DNA from: Amblyomma americanum
Lineage: Eukaryota > Arthropoda > Arachnida > Ixodida > Ixodidae
NCBI RefSeq assembly: GCF_052857255.1
Contig: NC_135497.1
Coordinates: 549,301,531-549,365,530 of the forward strand
DNA: 64,000 bases
Direction: 5' to 3'
In this document: piece by piece, positions 21,591 through 33,847 of the stretch
Layout: the number at the start of each line of letters is the position of its first letter
Numbering within the stretch: the first letter of the stretch is position 1
The notes under the pieces: generated by a model
The model's database searches: none
What the model was told of the DNA's origin: nothing
Seen by the model: only the letters and a program-made list of their open reading frames with translations
Position numbers and translations under genes: made by a program

Positions 21591-23984
21591 TAGCATGATT
21601 CATTACTGTTGTGAAGATAGGTTCAAGATGGTAAATGTTCTTTTTCAATGCTCTCACAGTTATGCCACGGTCTCCCAGTTCATGGCTAGATTGTCGACGA
21701 CTGCTGTGCTCTGGCTATCCACAGTGGCTTCCAGTTATAAAGTCGCATGAACTCATGGCTATTCTAGTACCAGAAAAAGAAAGCTGTTCATTTCCCAGTA
21801 AAGTACTGGCATCACCAAACAGCTCAATTTGATTGTGCAAGACGGAAATAAAGCGCATGGTGACGAAACACAGCGAAGAAGCACATGTGTGTTTCGTGTC
21901 TGTATTTCCTTGAATCTTAACCATCACACGCAAATCGCAGTGCTCTGCCAGTATTTTATAAGTGCTAATTAAAAGGAAGCGCTAATCTATCCAAGCAGAT
22001 TCCATAAGCATTGCACCTCAAAACTTCTATCCAGGCCTGACTCAAAAACATGCCCTGAAGGTCGTAAAAATAGCCAGTAGTGAGCATTTGAAATCGATAC
22101 GTATACTTCGCAGCACTCGTATTCTTGTTTGCTCCCGGTGCATCTTTCTCCTCCTCTGGTGTGACCAGGAGAAATTTCTGAACTTTTCGGCAATTACGCA
22201 TGCACCAGTCACGCTGTGACAGCTGAGCACGAGTAGCAACACTGTAGGCACTGAACAAGACTACGTTATCACCTCAAAGGGATGCTGAGGACCACAATCA
22301 AAATTTTTCTTAGTAAAACCCAACCATATATTTCTCTCTGGCGATGCTGATGTTTGTTGGGCAGCAAAAAAAAAACACGTTCACTGCAGAAAAAATTGCG
22401 TTTCAGAAATTGAGTTTCTGTCCGTCACTACAATTCACTATGTCAAGACTGAACAGGACCCTATGATGAAATTCTGGAAAATAATGACAGTCTAGCCTTG
22501 GGGATCCAAGCGAAAAATCTCAAAACAAAGACAGCATTGAGCGCACAGTGTTTTGCTTGAGCGGATGATCGATGGCAGCTATACCTGTAATTCATTTCTT
22601 GTTCTCAGGAGTATAAAACCTCAGTGTTCAGTGAGAATGGCCCCTTCGTGGTTATAACGCAGAAATTTACTGATACAGGTCAAGCTCACTTCACCCTCAG
22701 CACCCCTTAAAAGTCAGCGATTTCACACGCTTCAGTCCATGCGTTGTGTGAACACTGTCAGAAGCGAGTCAACGGTTGCTCCACAAATGTTGTTACAGAG
22801 TGCAGTTTTGTTTTCTAAGCTGGTCTCTTGGGCATGAATAATACTAGCAATTCTTTGTCATGTTCAATACAAGCATAAATATAAATGCTGATTGTGCAAT
22901 CAGCATTTCCTTTAATACCGGCACCACCTGCTTGCACCCATTCTATTCACCGCATCACTGGGAGATAAAGGCACCTAAAGGGTTCAGGGACTTATGTGGC
23001 CCTCCATCTCTTGTCCTCTGCACTTTCACTGTCCTCACGCGGTAAGGATGCAGCAACTGTCACAGCCGTGCCTACAAAGAAATGGTTGGTATAGCAGTAT
23101 TAGACACTTTGACGGGTGATCACGTGGCCGAAGCTACGTGCTCTAGAGGCCATGCAACCTTGGTCCATGGGCAACCTGAGGAAACAAGTGGTGGCGTGGC
23201 TCAGGTGATGGCATTGGAATATAAGTTAAGCACTAAATCGGTGACAAGTTAGACGAGGCGGAAAGTAGACAGGATACAAAACATTGTGAATCACAAGGTA
23301 TTGGAATCCTTGCAGAGTGTAAGGTAGATACGGCAGACTGAGAAAGGAATAGTATTAATAAAGAAAAGAAACACAGGTAGACACCAACAACAGAGTTGGC
23401 TACAGCAGCAACATTAAGGCTAATAAAAAGAGTGTTCCAAAAGTACAGTGTAATTTATTAGAAAAATGTAAATTTACTTGAAATTACACATTTGGGGAGA
23501 AGCACTACCCTACTTCACTTCTCAACATGACCATTTCAAGTGCTTTGTACATAATTGTGTACACAGGAGCTTTTTCTGAGACACTGGTGCACCTATAGCA
23601 AGGATTTCACTGTTTCATTCCAATTCAGCACCCTTCTTGTTGCAAATAAGTTGGTTCTTTGTATCATGTATTAAACGCAGTAAATAATAACATAAAAATT
23701 TAACATAACAAATTTAACATAACAGTGAGCTAGGTAGCACATTTCCATTTTTGCACAGTGAGATTTTGCCACGAGTACTGAAAACATCGATTGTTTCTGC
23801 TCAATTTTGAGTGTACTGTGCGTATTGGAAACTTATTGAGTCCACAATCCCTCGGGTGCTTGCTTGAATGAGAACATTTCGACATTACTATTTCTTACAA
23901 ATCTGACACTTCGTACAGAATTCTGCCCAAGATATCAATGATAAGGGCGATGGGTTGCACATGCCACCGCGAAGAAACCAGTAG
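21591..23984. other. Long stretch without recognised gene
   Basis: No mobile-element end or convincing exon was recognised. A minus-strand frame at 22042-22251 starts with a short hydrophobic segment (VLLLVLSC), but it has no supporting context and overlaps other short frames. Confidence 0.4.
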
Positions 23985-24089
23985 TGAGTGAAAAACTTTT
24001 ATTGAACATTTGCGTAGTTCGGCGGCAGCAGGATCCGCGTCGTATTCATATCAGGCGATCCCGGATCCCGTCTTCGCAAGGTCGGGCCC

Positions 24090-26450
24090 TCATTCCAGGG
24101 CTCCGCTGAGCCGCGCTGCCTCGTAAGCGTGCTGCACCAGGGTCCTTTGGACCGTGAGCTCGCTGCTGACGAGCCGGCTCTCCCATTGCTCCGCACTTGT
24201 GTGTTTGTGTTGGTGGAATTTTATGTTTCGCTCACACTCCCATGTGATGTGGTACAGCGTTGGTACCGCCCCGCACCACGGGCATGTGCCTTGTGTGGCG
24301 GAGGATATTTATACCTTAAGCCCCTGTATAGGGCCAGGTGCTCTGCATACCCCCCGTCGCAGGCTCAGGTGCAAAAGTCGTCCGGTAATCCCGCTCGGAA
24401 ACTTCTCCACGCACGCGGCTGCTTCCTGTAGTCTGTCCTCCTTCTCCCCCAAAGAGCCCTGGGTGACCCATACCGTAACATCGTCGGCATACACCGCGTG
24501 TTTTATCCCTGGTATCCTCTCGAGTTGCCGCGCAAGCCCGATCATCGCAACGTTGAATAATATCGGTGAGATGACCGATCCCTGGGGAGTGCCCTTGCAT
24601 GGTGTGCCGAAAGGGTCGCTTCTAAGGTCTCCAAGCCCGACTGTCGCAGTTCTATCGCTTAAGAAGGCCCTGACATAATTATGGACTCTTCTTCCGCAGT
24701 TGGTGTTATTGATTCTCTCCATGATGGCGTTGTGGCTGACGTTGTCGAAGGCCCCCTTTACATCGAGGGCCATGACAACGTTTTCCCCAGCTTTTGGCAT
24801 CGTGGCTAGAACCTCCTCCTTAAGCTGTATTAGTATGTCTTGGGTGGACAGGTTCGCTCTAAAACCGTACATGCTATCCGGGTATAACCTTCCTCCTTAC
24901 GGATGTGTTTGAATCCTTTTGGTGAATATCCTCTCGTAGAGCTTACCTAGACATGATGTTAAGGAAATGGGTCTGAGGTTTTCGATCGATACCTTTTTGC
25001 CTGGCTTTGGTATCATAACCACCATTGTGTGCTTCCACTCTGCCGGAACCGTGCCGGATTGCCAAACCTTATTGAGGTACACCACTAGCTGGTCTATGGC
25101 GTTGTCGCTGAGATTCCTGATTAGTGAGTTGCTGATTTTCTCTGCTCCCGTTGCCGTGTTCTTTGTGGCCGCTCTTACCGCCGCCTCGATTACCTCTTCC
25201 TTGGTGATAGGCCTGTCCATGTTCAGATTCTCTTCGCCTTTATACTCTTCCTTGTAGCTTTCTATCTGATCCTTCCCGTAGCATTTTATCCTAACTTCCT
25301 CTAGCAGCTGTTCCTCGGTTCCATCATATTGATGTACCAGTCTCTGTAGCGACTTGCTGCCTTCGGTTTTGCTTTGGGTTGGGTCCATGAGGGCTCGGAG
25401 AATCTGCCACGTCCTAGCGGTGCCTAGCGTGCCATTCAGCGAATTACTGAACTGCTGCCAGCCCTGCCTTGCCAGTTGTATTGCATATTGCTCTGCTTTT
25501 TCAGTTATCTCAGCGATTTTCCTTTTAAGCTTTCGGTTTAGCTTCTGCCTTTTCCAGCGATTGGTAAGCCCTCGTCTTGCCTCCCATAGCCCGATGAGCC
25601 TTTTATCTACTTCAGGTGTTTGCTCTGTTCTATCCACAGCTTTCGTGTATCCCTCCTGGATTTGCCGAAGCTTTTGACTCCACTCCTCTACGGATTCGAT
25701 TTCGCCCTCCAGCTGCGTGTATTGCACCCTGAAAGCGTCCCAATCCGTGATTCGTGCCGTGCCAATCTTCCTTTTGACCCCCTCGGCCACCATGCAGGTT
25801 CTGACTATGTAGTGGTCGCTACCCAGGTTCTCGAGAAGGTTGTCCCATTCTACCTGCTTGTTGCCTCTTACGAAGGTGAGGTCCGGGCTCGTATCTGGGC
25901 TCACGCTGTTGCCTTGTCTGGTTGGCTGGCTCTCGTCGGTTAGGAGGTCGCACCCTGTGCTCTCAGCCGCTAAGCAGATGCCACGCCCCTTCTTGTCATC
26001 TCTGGGGTAGCCCCATCTTGGGCTTTTGGCGTTGAAATCGCCTGCTATGAGAAGGGTGTTTTGCCCTGCTAGTCTCTTCGCCTCCGCAAAGAGCCTGAGG
26101 AAGTCGCCATTTGTTTGCCTCGGCGGACTATATAGGTTAACTATTAGGGTGCTTTTAACTTTCGCTTTCTTCTTGGGAATTATCTCTGTGATTATGTCAT
26201 CTATGTTTGTGTCCTCTATCTGTTTGTGTTCTATGGCCACCACCTTGTTACTAATTAAGGTGGCAATGCGGCTGCCCTCTTGACATGTGTAACCTCTGAG
26301 TTTTGGTGTCGTGTTGTTTGTTTCCCGTAGTAAAATAATATCTGGTGTGGTTCCCCTGGAATATATGTACTGCTGCAAGAGGCCTTGTTTGCGTGCGTAG
26401 CCTCTGCAGTTCCATTGCCATAGCTCTAATTGTTGATTTCGCTCACCCAT
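24090..26450 (-). pseudogene. I-like LINE ORF2: APE endonuclease and RT, internally deleted
   Basis: The start at 26450 overlaps the end of ORF1. The N-terminal endonuclease shows QWNCRG, LLRETN, NLYSPPRQ, AGDFNAKSPRWGY, SPDLTFV and GSDHYIV in family order (residues about 12-215). The RT shows RPISLTSCLGKLYERI near residue 500, then YGFRANLSTQD, ALDVKGAFDNVSH, GTPQGSVISPILFN and the catalytic YADDVTVW. In-frame stops lie at 24897-24899 and 24309-24311. Only about 70 codons separate YADD from the C-terminal knuckle CPWCGAVPTLYHITWEC (CX2CX7HX4C), so the usual RT thumb and any RNase H are deleted. The frame is otherwise kept to a final stop at 24090. Confidence 0.85.
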
Positions 26451-26895
26451 TTTTGGTTAGCGCTACTCGTGCTGGGGGTTTCAGTGCTGAACCTGCGCTC
26501 GTTAAAGAGCCTATCCCTCGCATCGTTGGTTGTTCTCTGCGTGGTTTGACTCTTAACGTAGTTCCTGAAGCTCTGCTCTTGCATAGCTACCTTCTGCTGT
26601 GTCTGCTGCATTTATCTGCGCATTTCACTACGCATCCCCTGCATTTCGTTGCGTATCTCGTTGCACATCTCCTGTATGAGTTTCATTATTGGGCTGTCCG
26701 GCCTTATATCCTGTTGTAAGTCTTCCTCAATCTGTGTTGGTGGTGTTGGTGTCCTTATTGGTTCAAAACCTGCCCTGATTTCTTGTTTCTCCCTAATTAT
26801 CTCTCATATGCTGTATTCTTAGTTGCCTCAACTCTTCGCGGCACTGTTCCAATTCGCGCTTAAGACTGGCGTTTTCCTCTGATAGTTTTTGGATG
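26426..26895 (-). pseudogene. I-like LINE ORF1 remnant (coiled coil)
   Basis: Nucleic-acid-binding ORF1 region upstream of ORF2, in pieces. A coiled-coil-like segment, KLSEENASLKRELEQCREEL, reads at about 26890-26830. A frameshift follows, then RPDSPIMKLIQEM and RNEMQGMRSEMRR, ended by an in-frame stop at 26612-26614, then a final open piece to 26426 (QQTQQKVAMQEQSFRNY). Charge and heptad pattern fit LINE ORF1 proteins. No zinc knuckle is visible in this remnant. Confidence 0.6.
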
Positions 26896-26952
26896 AAACT
26901 GATACAGGAGATGCGCAACGAGATACGCAACGAAATGCAGGGGATGCGTAGT

Positions 26953-29900
26953 AGAAAAAATTTTGAACAGAGATGGCATGCTTTCGGTTGCTCAAAAACA
27001 TTATTGAGGCATTTCATGGGGCACATCTCACTTGTCACTGTTTGCACTTCCCTAAATAATAAATCACACTGCACTGTCCTGAGCGAAAAAGAAAATTAAG
27101 ATCATCACTTAGACATTTGTTTTGGTGAGGACATTTTGGTGAGATCATTTATATGAAGCCCACAAAAAGAGAATGGGCACAGGGAATGAGCTGCACAATT
27201 GTGTAGCAGAGTTGGCATGGCAGTGAAGGCGACTGCTGCCGCGTTAAGGGATGGCATGCATTTCCAGAGGTCACTTATAGCCACTATATTTTGTCAACCC
27301 TGCACCCCCTTTTTAAAGGCTATCCTAATGTAAGATATGATCTTTGATTCTACCATTAGAATTAATGACTGTCTTTCGCTGCTTATGCAATCCTAGGTGG
27401 TGCACAAATTTCAGTTTTAAAATTAATGTTTATTGACAAAACTGTTGTTAACTCTGCCTCTTCTGGTCTCATGTGGGTTGTGCAAAATACAGGCAAACAA
27501 TTCAGACGTGCTACTTTTACTTGTTATGCAGCAGGCTATTTTACTAATTCAGCACTCAACTTCGCCATGATAGTTACCTAAGTAAACTATCAGCCGTAAG
27601 TTAGGATTTACTTTTCTCAGCAAATGATCATGCTTTTGCTGCAGGAACCATAGCGATGAAAAGAAGCATGTCAAACACCACAAGAACAAAGGGAGACCTA
27701 AAGGTTCAGTATATTTAATGCCTCCTCTCGCCTTCTATCTGCACCATGAAAGCAAAATTCCCTGACAATACACCTTTCAGTAACGACAAAAGCTTACATT
27801 ATGCGCTGAAATGAATAAAATGACAGTACGAGATTTTCCCCATCTGATTAAGAGGGCAGGACCAACACTGATACTGGCGACAAACACCCAGTGTGCATGC
27901 TTTAGCATGAACAGCATGTAAGTAGTCAGAAGTACCGGGGCCAACTTTTTTTTGTTTTAGTCACTGTTGCCATTTTTTTCGGCTTCGGGGAACTTCAAAG
28001 TCTGCTCAATCCACATGGCTCAGCACAGTCAAAAGCTCAAGCAGTGAACGACAGCTCATTGCTCACGAAGTGGCCTGCAGCACATGGAATAGTGAGCGAA
28101 GATCTCAGCTACTCAACACTATCACACCACCGCAACTTTATTACGACTAATAAACAGCACTGGGAAAAGCAGGGATGGGTCGTACTTTCTACCACCGTCG
28201 CTAATAGATGTAATTGCCGTAACTGGCGCAGCATAGGATGAGTTATAGATGGTGCTAGCTGCATATACATATAAATGGTCATGCAACGCTACCACATCAT
28301 GATGCATTTCTGCCGCCAACATCACAGAAGCACAGAACGAGCCAGAGAAGCACACGGAGACGAGTAAGAGGCATAGGCCTGCAGCCAAAGAAACAACTGG
28401 CTTTGTGGAAAGGCAACACGCTGTAACTGTTTCGCATTTCAGCCCCCCTGACGCTCTCGCTTGACAACGTTAGCTTTACAACCTCCGCCAGCACACAAAA
28501 GAAAGTAACGGACATGCACCAGAGACAAGTTCTTTTGATGCCTTCATGGCCAGACTCAAGCGGCGAGTCCGGCCGTCTCTTGAGCACATTGGTTCAACTA
28601 TCTCCAGGAAATGGAGAACGCATCGAGCATTGAAAAAAACAGTGAACTTATGTTGCGCAAGAAATTTGAAAGCTGTTTTCTCCACAACAGAGAGCGGAAA
28701 TCCCGATCACCGAAAAAGAGCGACACAGACCACGCATGAAGGTGGCCAACTGGAATTCTTGTACAAGGCCGGCTCAGTTTGCAGAATGTTACACGTAATT
28801 GTACAGATGAGTAGCTCCAGGCAAAGGGATGAGCGCAGCATCTGCCAAAACTGTTCCAATCAAAAAATAAGAGAGGACACTTAAGTTTCGCTTTAAGCGT
28901 ATGACGAGATAGCGTAGTGAGTTAGGCTTTAAATTCTGAGCAGTTTGACACCTTTGAACGCATTCTTAATTTTTTTCCATTGTTTCAATTAGTTATTTGG
29001 TCAATCAAACACTCTAAATTTTAATTATCATCATCAAGCATTGACTTATCATTCTGAGCAGTTTGACAACTTTGAACCCTCTTTTTCCATTTTTTTTATT
29101 TATTTAATTAGTCAATCACAATAATTTCATTATCTCATCATCAATCGCACACCAATCATCAATCACTAGAACCACATTTACCATGATACGATTTTTTCAC
29201 ACAGCCGCAATTATTTTTGACTTGTTGTCCCGACTAATACTACGCTGATGGCTTTTCGTCTGAACCAGCTGTATATGCTATCGCGTAAAATACTTCCCGC
29301 ATGGCAAACACATAAAGTGGTCATGCTGATGTATTGAGGCCTGCATATGCAAACGATTAGAGAGGAAAACACTTTTTATAAAACTGGGGCTCGCCTGTTC
29401 ATGCGTTTGCTATTCCTTCTGATCAGCAACCTGAATTGAAGAATTTAGGCTACATAAACCCTGTTAGCATTACTGCAGGAGCAGAGTGGCCATTTTAATA
29501 CCAAAGAGCAGGACAGCGGGTAATGGATGCCATTGAATTTCCCTTCCGAATAGGGCTGAACAGAAGTAGACTGAAGGTAGGATGCGATGACTGCTTTTTA
29601 AATCCCGCTAACCAAGGACAACTTTGATCGAAAGGTTCGCTGTTTAGTTACAAGAAGAAAGAATTAAGCGAGGAGTGAACAATCTAAATGTGCTGAATAA
29701 CACCAAGGCGGGCTCGAAGACAAGAAGGCAACAGGCAAAGGTGTTGCCTAACAAGTGAAAATTTATTCCAGACGTTGTTAAATATAAAGATAGAATGTAC
29801 TCAGGAGATGTTAAGAGACCATGAAAAGATATATTAATTGAACACACGAACGCAAAGTGCAGAAATCAAAATAAACGGCAAGGTCACGCAATGACGCTGG

Positions 29901-30300
29901 GGTTAAGTTGGCCTGGGCTGAGTTTTACAGGCGGGAAAGGGGCTCATAGAAACGTAAACAAGGCTATCTAAAATAATTTCACAATGCACCTATGAAAATG
30001 TGTATTAGTTAACCACTGGCGAGTGCATTTAAGAAATTTGACATAATTAATAAAAGGCGCCAAAAAAATTGTCTTCCATATATTTTTTGCCGCCTTTTAG
30101 CAACAAAGCTTATAAGCATTAGTCGACACCAGGTGAATGCCTCAGGGGTCTCAGTAATGTAGCAGAGATCAGAAAAGCACACTGCCTCTGCGAAACAAAA
30201 CAAAGATTTCGGAAAAAGTCTCCGCACGCGTATGTGACGTTCAAGAATTAGCGTCGCTAAACAAATGTAAGCCTACGTTTCGCCTTCACACGGTATTCAA
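26953..30300. other. AT-rich DNA without recognised gene
   Basis: Several frames of 60-110 codons exist, for example 28546-28884 (+), but none shows a known motif and they overlap on both strands. The only structure is the direct repeat at 28934-29160. Confidence 0.4.
28934..29160. repeat. Two diverged direct repeats, period about 117 bp
   Basis: ATTCTGAGCAGTTTGACA occurs at about 28935 and 29051. Both are followed by CTTTGAAC, a T-rich run, TTAATTAG-like sequence and a (TCATCA)-rich tail. Confidence 0.75.
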
Positions 30301-30355
30301 AAAGAAGACCGTCGAACCCAAAGGTGGCGCACAGCGGCTCAGATAGCACGGATAC

Positions 30356-30480
30356 CCGCTGCGGTGGCTCGAAGGTTCCCGGTTCGATCCCGACTGCAGT
30401 GGCCGCGTTTTGATGGAGGCGAAACGCAGTTGAGTTGTAGCTCGCAGGTTCTCCGCACTGATTACAGCGTTCATACTGGG
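30356..30480 (+). repeat. tRNA-derived SINE head with internal deletion
   Basis: CCCGCTGCGGTGGCTC, then GGTTCCCGGTTCGATCCC (B-box-like) and GTGGCCGCGTTTTGATGGAGG, match the head of the SINE at 53888. About 35 bp between the A and B regions are missing. Confidence 0.7.
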
Positions 30481-30646
30481 CGTCCCCGCCGCCATCGGGG
30501 CTTATTCAGACTTCCCACTGCAAAGTCCTTCAAATATGCCGCATGGGTGTAATTTCTACAAGCTTCCCTCGCTCAATTTTAGTGTCACAAAACATCTTTG
30601 TTAGAACGCCACGACGCGCCGGGCACCATGCAGCGTCCACGCTAGT

Positions 30647-31087
30647 GTGACGATCTCACTGCTGCGTAAATCAGAGAAAATCGAAAAAGGAAAATTCCCT
30701 CGGCCTAAGCGCCCACACGTTAGCGCTCAAATTTCGCACAGAGGTGGCATTTTCTGGTCAGTTTTGTTTTATGGTATGTTTAGGTGGATTACTTGCCTGA
30801 TTCGGTCAAAATTAATCGGAAATCTTCATCGTCTGTGGCGACGGCGAACCACACCTGCGAGCTTTCGCAAGGAGGTGGCGGAGAAACTCATGGGAGAAAC
30901 GCAAGGTGTGAGGAGCCGGGCAGCTGGTGCAAATGCATTTTCTGCGCCGAATTTTGATAAAATAGCCAAGAAAGCACTTTCAAATCAACCATACGGCCGC
31001 TATCTCCCTCCTGCATTCCGCCGCAGCCTCAATAGTAGCATGGTCTCCGAGATAGCCGCTGGCAGTGGGTCATCTCGGAGGCCATAA
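30647..31087 (+). CDS. Open frame of 146 codons, unidentified
   Basis: The open frame lies just upstream of the Harbinger left end. Its second half (RKEVAEKLMGETQGV to PPAFRRSLNSS) is basic and Ala/Arg-rich. FRKEVAEKLM faintly recalls C-terminal segments of domesticated transposases, but I cannot assign a family. It has no recognisable promoter, splice context or conserved motif. It may be a transposon remnant or a chance frame in GC-richer DNA. Confidence 0.25.
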   Translation: MTISLLRKSEKIEKGKFPRPKRPHVSAQISHRGGIFWSVLFYGMFRWITCLIRSKLIGNLHRLWRRRTTPASFRKEVAEKLMGETQGVRSRAAGANAFSAPNFDKIAKKALSNQPYGRYLPPAFRRSLNSSMVSEIAAGSGSSRRP

Positions 31088-32452
31088 TTATAAAGTGCTC
31101 TTTTCTTCGGCGAGCACAGATGACGCCACGGGTACGAGTGCTAAGAAAGCTTGCCGTTTCGGTCCGTCGTTACCGCAGAAGACGGAGGTTTTCGATTAAT
31201 TCTGAGGGAACAAGGCAAGTACGTCATATAAATGTAGTATAGCACAAAACTGACCACCAAACGAAACCTCTATGTGGAATTTGAGCTCGAACAAACGTGC
31301 GATTAGGCCGAGACAATTTTTTTTTCATTTTTTTATTTACACAAGTCTGTACATACCATTATATCTGAAAACAGCGCTTCATTTTCAGAACAAACAATAA
31401 CGCGCAGATTAAAAATAAATGATATTCACACGAGAAGGCGATTGTGCGTCCGCATAGGCGCCAGATAATTCGAGCTGACCAGGGCCCGAATTAGGGAACT
31501 CGCTCTAAAGTTGTCGAGCGTTACGTCAAAATGACGACAGCATGACGACAAGGCGAGACGTCAACGCGTGACGGAACGCGGAATCAACCAATGGCTAGTA
31601 GGGTGCCGCCCCGAATGGGTTTATTTGCACCAGAGACCTATTTGCACGGCAAGGGGCCGTATTCTAACTTTTTTATAAGAACACGCAATGAATAAAATAA
31701 ACATTGTTTTATTCTTTCATAAAAGTGTATTTCACCCTCACTGCCATGAGGCAAAACTAGAAGAACATTCACTTTTGCAAATAACTGCTTTCGTGGGTAA
31801 CTTTTGTTGCCATGAGGGCGCGCTGGCAGATGTAAACAGTGAACATGGCGGCCTTCAAACAGCTGATCCCACGGCTAGTTCCTGCTTTTTTACGCGTCGT
31901 CTGAAATCAAGGTTCTATTTGGTTGTCCAAAGTAGTTCGCGGATAACAATTATCGAAGCCAGTGAAGGCCACGGGCCTCCAGAAAGGAACCTGCACGAAA
32001 CGTCGGGCCCGAAAATCGACGAAGACAATTTGAGGTAAGCCCGTGTTATTGGTTTAAAGGTGCCATATGCCAAGCATATGATTTGGGTTCTGTTTCTTTT
32101 GCTTTAGGAAATACAAGACGTCCACGAATCACGGCTTGTTGGATAAAATCAACTATTTTGGCCTCATACACGTCTGGCACAAATGATTCAGTTGGGAAGG
32201 AGCAAGAACCAAGCAAGGCGGTTGGGCGCACACTAACAACTTTGCTTGTTTTGTTCGTTCTTGACTGTGCTATAAGTTGCTGCAGGGCAGCACACGCATA
32301 TGTTCCTGTAAAAACATATTAGCCCGAACTCAGAGCAAATGTTTTTCTCTGTTATTCCCTGCTTTCGAAAAGCAGAACAGAAACGATTGCCTGTTTGTTT
32401 TCCCCGCTGTGTTCGCTGCTGCAATTCTCTAAGCGGGAATTATAGTCTCGAA

Positions 32453-33847
32453 ATGGCTCCAACACGAAGAATGTCGAGCGAGCAAGAGCTAATCATAATA
32501 AAGTCTATGGGGAGCCATCCGCTCTTGACTCGGGCTTCTGCCGACCTAACAAACATACACAGCTGTTGAAAAGCTCGAGCTTTCGAACCAGCTTGAGTCG
32601 ATTCTCAACAAAAAGAGGTCGGCCGTATAAAAACATGATGTCTTTGCCTTGCGCCTTACTAGCACTGTTTATTCCATCTGTGGTGTATTTTAGTCTCGGC
32701 GGAGGTGCAGGAATGCGTAGACAAGTGGTTGAGAATTATTGATTGCTTCTCTTTTGCTAGTGATCTTTTAGTTTCATGGTTTGCCAGCACCAATCAGCCG
32801 CACCTTTTACCCTGTTACAGCAGAGGAGGTGAACAGGGAGCCTCAGCAAGTGGTCGACAAGACACACTGAGGCCCACAGACCGTGAGTTGGCTTGCCATT
32901 ATTCAAGCTCAATAATACCCTTTCTGGCAGCTGCTTGAAAGTAATAGCACTATAATCTCTAGCAGCATTTGCAGCAGTAGCCAAAATACGGCAGTGACTC
33001 TACAGTATACACAAAAGTATCTCTCTCGGGCTTTGCCACGCAGTGCAGAATGTTTATTTCTCTTGCAGTGAGGCTGTGATATCTCCTAGCAGTCTAGCAA
33101 ATGTGCACATGAAATATGCTACAACAATGCTGCCCAAGATTTCTGTCCTGTATATTTATCAAGTCCTCTAACACATTGTACCAAATGTTTTGCTTATTCC
33201 ACGACGTGATGAACACATTCTCTTTCCCGACAGCTACACCGGTGCCCTCGCCGCAGCCCTCACAGCAGCACACACCAGAGCCCCCACTGCAGCCCTCACT
33301 GCGCGCCACGCCTAGCCTTCTTGGGAAGCGACGGCGAGACGATGGGGCCAATGAGGTGCTGCGCCAGACGCTGTATGAATCGCATCATTTGGATTCTCTT
33401 ACTGAGGCCCGGAACCGCCAGGACGGTGCTTTTCAGCAGAGCATGCTGGAGGTGTGTACTCGCTGCGCACACTGCACTTTGCAGAGTCGATGCCGTCACC
33501 TGAAGCATAAATATCAGTGCTCTCTTTTGAGCACCTCTACTTCTGTTTTGACGCCTCTTGTGGGAGGTGGTTGGGACAGCTGAGTTTATGAAATTGACAC
33601 GAGTCTTCTACAACCATACTTTGTCCAAAATATCTCTAGCACCTGACATATTACATAAAACTTAAGCGAGATCTCAATATTGGTTGTCAGTAGTAATTTG
33701 TAATTGGAAGTTTTTTACATGCAGGCCATACGGGAGGTGACAGATGCTGTGCAGGCGTCAAATGGGCAGCAACAGCTGCTCATCCAGAACCTGAACCTAC
33801 TGACGCTAATCTTACAAAAGCAGCTTGAGCCACCTGCACCACATTGA
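32453..33847 (+). CDS. Putative Harbinger Myb/SANT-like accessory protein, multi-exon
   Basis: Tentative spliced model. A first segment starts at 32453 (APTRRMSSEQELIIIKSMG), recalling the opening helix of Myb/SANT-like trihelix domains. A better supported exon runs 33232-33451 after an acceptor TTTCCCGACAG, and carries a Pro-rich stretch then LLGKRRRDDGANEVLRQTLY and AFQQSMLE. It ends at a GTGTGT donor. The last exon, 33724-33847, follows ACATGCAG and reads AIREVTDAVQASNGQQQLLI to LQKQLEPPAPH plus stop, a leucine-rich C-terminal helix. The middle of the gene (32570-33231) is unclear and contains stops in every simple reading. In Harbinger elements this protein binds the transposase and the ends. 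Confidence 0.4.

Larger units (their letters stand above)
23985..26952 (-). mobile_element. I/R1-like LINE with inverted duplication at its 5' end
   Basis: Minus-strand LINE with an ORF1 remnant (26426-26895), ORF2 (24090-26450) and a 3' end near 23985 with an AATAAA-like signal. At the 5' terminus a stretch of about 57 bp (26894-26951) is the inverted copy of an ORF1 segment at 26638-26693, with two mismatches seen by eye. Flanking DNA resumes at about 26953. There is an internal deletion between the RT catalytic region and the C-terminal knuckle. Confidence 0.8.

Noticed and set aside
22042..22258. Possible small secreted protein (hydrophobic start)
   Set aside because: Three overlapping minus-strand frames, no splice or promoter context, no cysteine pattern or family match.
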